Assembly: GCA_024680445.1 (NCBI GenBank)
Contig: JAILCJ010000008.1
Span: forward strand, 1 to 8,959
Source: Campylobacter sp.
GTDB taxonomy: Bacteria; Campylobacterota; Campylobacteria; Campylobacterales; Campylobacteraceae
Length of the DNA stretch: 8,959 bases
Reading direction: 5' to 3'
In this document: one piece after another, positions 7,041 through 8,959 of the stretch
Layout of the letters: each line of letters opens with the position of its first letter
How positions within the stretch are numbered: the first letter of the stretch is position 1
Notes under the pieces: model-generated
The model's database searches: none
The model's input: the letters and a program-made list of their open reading frames with translations, nothing else
What the model was told of the DNA's origin: nothing
Translations under genes and position numbers: made by a program

Positions 7041-8323
7041 TGCTAGTAAAATTTGCAGTTAAGAATTTTTTATCTTTTAAAGATGAAGCTGTTTTTGATA
7101 TGAGAGCAGACAGCAATGATGATGAAATTTCTAGCACACTTAAAAATGACAAGATTTTAAAAGTAGCAGTGCTATATGGTGCTAATGCAAGCGGCAAAAC
7201 AAATTTGCTCAAAGCTATAAGCTTTATGCGAAATACTGTTTTAAATATAGCCAAAACTATACAATCCACAGATATATTGCCTTATGTGCCATTTTTGCTT
7301 AGTACAACGACTAAAGATTCTCCGAGCAAATTTGAAATAGTATTTGTTAGCAATGATATAAAATACACATATGGATATGAAAACGATGCTACCACCATTT
7401 ACAAAGAATACCTTTATGAAAACAAAAATGGCAGAAACGCTAAGCTTTTTGAAAGAGATACAAATAACGGCGATTATGTAAATCCTGATAGGTTTAAAGA
7501 GGGATTTGGCTATTTTGATAAATCAAATAAAAAAATAAAGATTTCTAATAATAGACTTTTTATTTGGAAATGTGATGAGGACGGCGGAGAGATTTCAAAG
7601 TCTATTTTAAAATGGTTTAGTGATGTTAATTTACTCAGCTCGTTTGAAAGCGTTTTGTATCATTCTTTTACTATAAATCAAATCAAAAATAATGAAAATT
7701 TTAAGAAAAAAGTTGCGGATTTTATATCGCAAATGGATACTGGCATAGATGATGTATTTTGCTCACAAGAGCCACAACCTAACATACCAAACTTTATTTT
7801 AGAACAATTTTCTGAAAAAACAAAAAAAGATATAGTATCTCAAAATAACATACAAATAGTAGCAAGGACAGTGCATAAGCTTTTTGATGATAAAAACAAT
7901 TTTATAGATTCGGTATTTTTTGAGCTAAATCAGCAAGAATCTTTAGGCACAAAAAATCTTTTTAGCATTATAGGGCCGATGTTTGATGCCTTGCAAAATG
8001 GCAAGGTTTTGCTAATAGACGAGCTAGAAGCTAGCTTGCATCCGCATATCACAAGAACTTTGATAAGTTTATTTAATAGCAAAGCTAATGCAAGCAATGC
8101 CCAGCTTGTATTTACGGCTCACGATACTAATTTTATGAAATTATTTAAGCGAGAGCAGATTTGGTTTACTCAAAAAGACAAATACGGTGCAAGCGAGCTT
8201 TATTCGCTGCTTGATATCAAAGGCGTAAGAAACAACGAAAAATTTGAAAAACAATACAACTTTGGCACCTATGGAGCTATACCATATATACAGCAAAATG
8301 ATAGCGGAGATGGCAATGCCTAG
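7040..8323 (+). CDS. RloA/AbiLi-like AAA (ABC-type) ATPase, probable phage defence
   Basis: This 427-residue protein belongs to the COG1106-type AAA ATPases (AAA_15/AAA_21) with an ABC/SMC-like head. It opens with MLVKFAVKNFLSFKDE, the usual start of these proteins, then Walker A GANASGKT (47-54). A less conserved middle (about 90-280) follows. The signature-like region QQESLGTKNLFSI (298-310), Walker B VLLIDELEASLHP (323-335) and the switch histidine His361 in FTAHDTNF come next. The end carries IWFTQKD and YGAIPYI, common in the family. All nucleotide-binding motifs are intact. By homology it is the energy or sensor half of two-gene systems such as Lactococcus AbiL and the rloA-type genes in C. 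jejuni restriction loci. It has its own promoter and AGGA site and overlaps the RloB-like gene by 8 bases. Trigger and target are unknown. Confidence 0.85.
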   Translation: MLVKFAVKNFLSFKDEAVFDMRADSNDDEISSTLKNDKILKVAVLYGANASGKTNLLKAISFMRNTVLNIAKTIQSTDILPYVPFLLSTTTKDSPSKFEIVFVSNDIKYTYGYENDATTIYKEYLYENKNGRNAKLFERDTNNGDYVNPDRFKEGFGYFDKSNKKIKISNNRLFIWKCDEDGGEISKSILKWFSDVNLLSSFESVLYHSFTINQIKNNENFKKKVADFISQMDTGIDDVFCSQEPQPNIPNFILEQFSEKTKKDIVSQNNIQIVARTVHKLFDDKNNFIDSVFFELNQQESLGTKNLFSIIGPMFDALQNGKVLLIDELEASLHPHITRTLISLFNSKANASNAQLVFTAHDTNFMKLFKREQIWFTQKDKYGASELYSLLDIKGVRNNEKFEKQYNFGTYGAIPYIQQNDSGDGNA

Positions 8324-8959
8324 AAGCAAAAATACCAAAAAGCCAGTAAAAAGTGTCCTTATAGCTTGTGAAGATAAATGTGCATCGCCTACGTATTTTA
8401 AAAAATTTATACAAGAGCTTAAAGAAGACAAGCGTATAACGCCTACTTCTGTGGTAATAGTAAAACATGAGCATACTAATCCAAGTGGCGTGGTAGATGA
8501 TTTGTTGGCTTATAAGGATTTTGAGCTTTTTACGCATAAATGGGCTGTTATAGATAGAGATGCACCTATGGGAAATGAACGCAAAGGGCATAATATCGTT
8601 GATTTTAACAATGCATTTATAAAGGCAAAAAGCAAAAATGCCAAAGTGGCTTACGCTAATGATAGCTTTGAGTTATGGTATCTTTTGCATTTTGAGTATT
8701 TTAATACGCCCATAATGCGCGATGAAATCATAAAGCAAGTGATTAAAAAGCTAAAGAAAAAAGATCATCAAAAATTTGCTGATTTAAACTCAAAAAATAT
8801 CAAACAAAGCAAATATGTAGAAGTGATATATGATACGCTTTACAAAGATATAGCTATAGCCATACAAAACTCTAAAAAACTTATACAAAGTTACGGCAAA
8901 GATCACGATCCACAAAAAGATAATCCATCAACAAATCTGCATGAACTAATAGAAATATT
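8316..8959 (+). CDS. RloB/AbiLii-like protein, cut by the window end
   Basis: The 214 visible residues match the RloB family (Pfam PF13707, which includes AbiLii of lactococcal phage abortive infection). The hallmark VLIACEDKCASPTYFK (14-29), WAVIDRD (76-82), AYANDSFELWYLLHFE (112-127) and NPSTNLHELIE (203-213) occur in the usual order. The last motif normally lies near the C-terminus, so few residues are probably missing. The start at 8316 is preferred because GGAG (8305-8308) is 7 bases away; ATG at 8310 would be only 1 base from it. The gene starts 8 bases inside the ATPase gene, so the two are coupled and probably work as a unit, with RloB the likely effector. Glu19 and Asp80/Asp82 are placed like the acidic residues of a TOPRIM metal site, which would fit a nuclease role; this is an inference. 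Confidence 0.85.
   Translation, partial: MPRSKNTKKPVKSVLIACEDKCASPTYFKKFIQELKEDKRITPTSVVIVKHEHTNPSGVVDDLLAYKDFELFTHKWAVIDRDAPMGNERKGHNIVDFNNAFIKAKSKNAKVAYANDSFELWYLLHFEYFNTPIMRDEIIKQVIKKLKKKDHQKFADLNSKNIKQSKYVEVIYDTLYKDIAIAIQNSKKLIQSYGKDHDPQKDNPSTNLHELIEI

Noticed and set aside
8310..8315. ATG at 8310 as start of the RloB-like gene.
   Set aside because: The GGAG ribosome site would be 1 base away; the in-frame ATG at 8316 has a 7-base spacing and gives the usual MPR start.
8277..8591. Minus-strand open frame of 104 codons opposite the RloB-like gene.
   Set aside because: The plus strand there encodes clear RloB motifs; the antisense product has no recognisable domain.

Overview
The window looks like chromosomal DNA of a Campylobacter-type organism (Campylobacterota). 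The evidence is AT-rich codon use, very compact gene packing, extended or T-rich-flanked TATAAT promoters, AAGGA-type ribosome binding sites, and proteins rich in Lys, Asn and Ile. The genus is an inference from style and protein character; no rRNA or species marker is present.

Layout. (1) Positions 1-288 hold a 34-residue lipoprotein-like gene on the minus strand, with its own extended -10 promoter and rho-independent terminator, divergent from dnaX. (2) Positions 289-2331 encode DnaX, the DNA polymerase III clamp-loader subunit, from a TTG start. Its C-terminal half is unusual: two low-complexity Asn/Lys/Gln/Ser linkers surround a small globular domain. (3) Positions 2470-6945 form one tight plus-strand operon: a Wzz-like chain-length regulator, then rfbA, rfbC, rfbD and rfbB. 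All four junctions overlap by 4 or 8 bases. The four rfb (rml) enzymes make dTDP-L-rhamnose from glucose-1-phosphate and dTTP. This is therefore the precursor and chain-length end of a surface polysaccharide (O-antigen or capsule) locus. (4) Positions 7040-8959 hold a two-gene unit behind its own promoter: a RloA/AbiLi-like AAA ATPase and an overlapping RloB/AbiLii-like protein that runs off the right edge. Related pairs are known from phage abortive infection (AbiL of Lactococcus) and from type I restriction loci of Campylobacter jejuni (rlo genes), so this is a likely anti-phage module at the edge of the polysaccharide locus.

The most interesting points are the ATPase/RloB pair and its possible TOPRIM-like residues, a 31-codon mini-ORF that bridges rfbB and the ATPase gene with a TAATG junction at each end, an A AAA AAG slippery heptamer in dnaX just after the ATPase core, and a 9-bp inverted repeat framing the polysaccharide operon promoter. 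No tRNA, rRNA, CRISPR array or insertion sequence was seen, and no gap over 300 bases lacks a gene.
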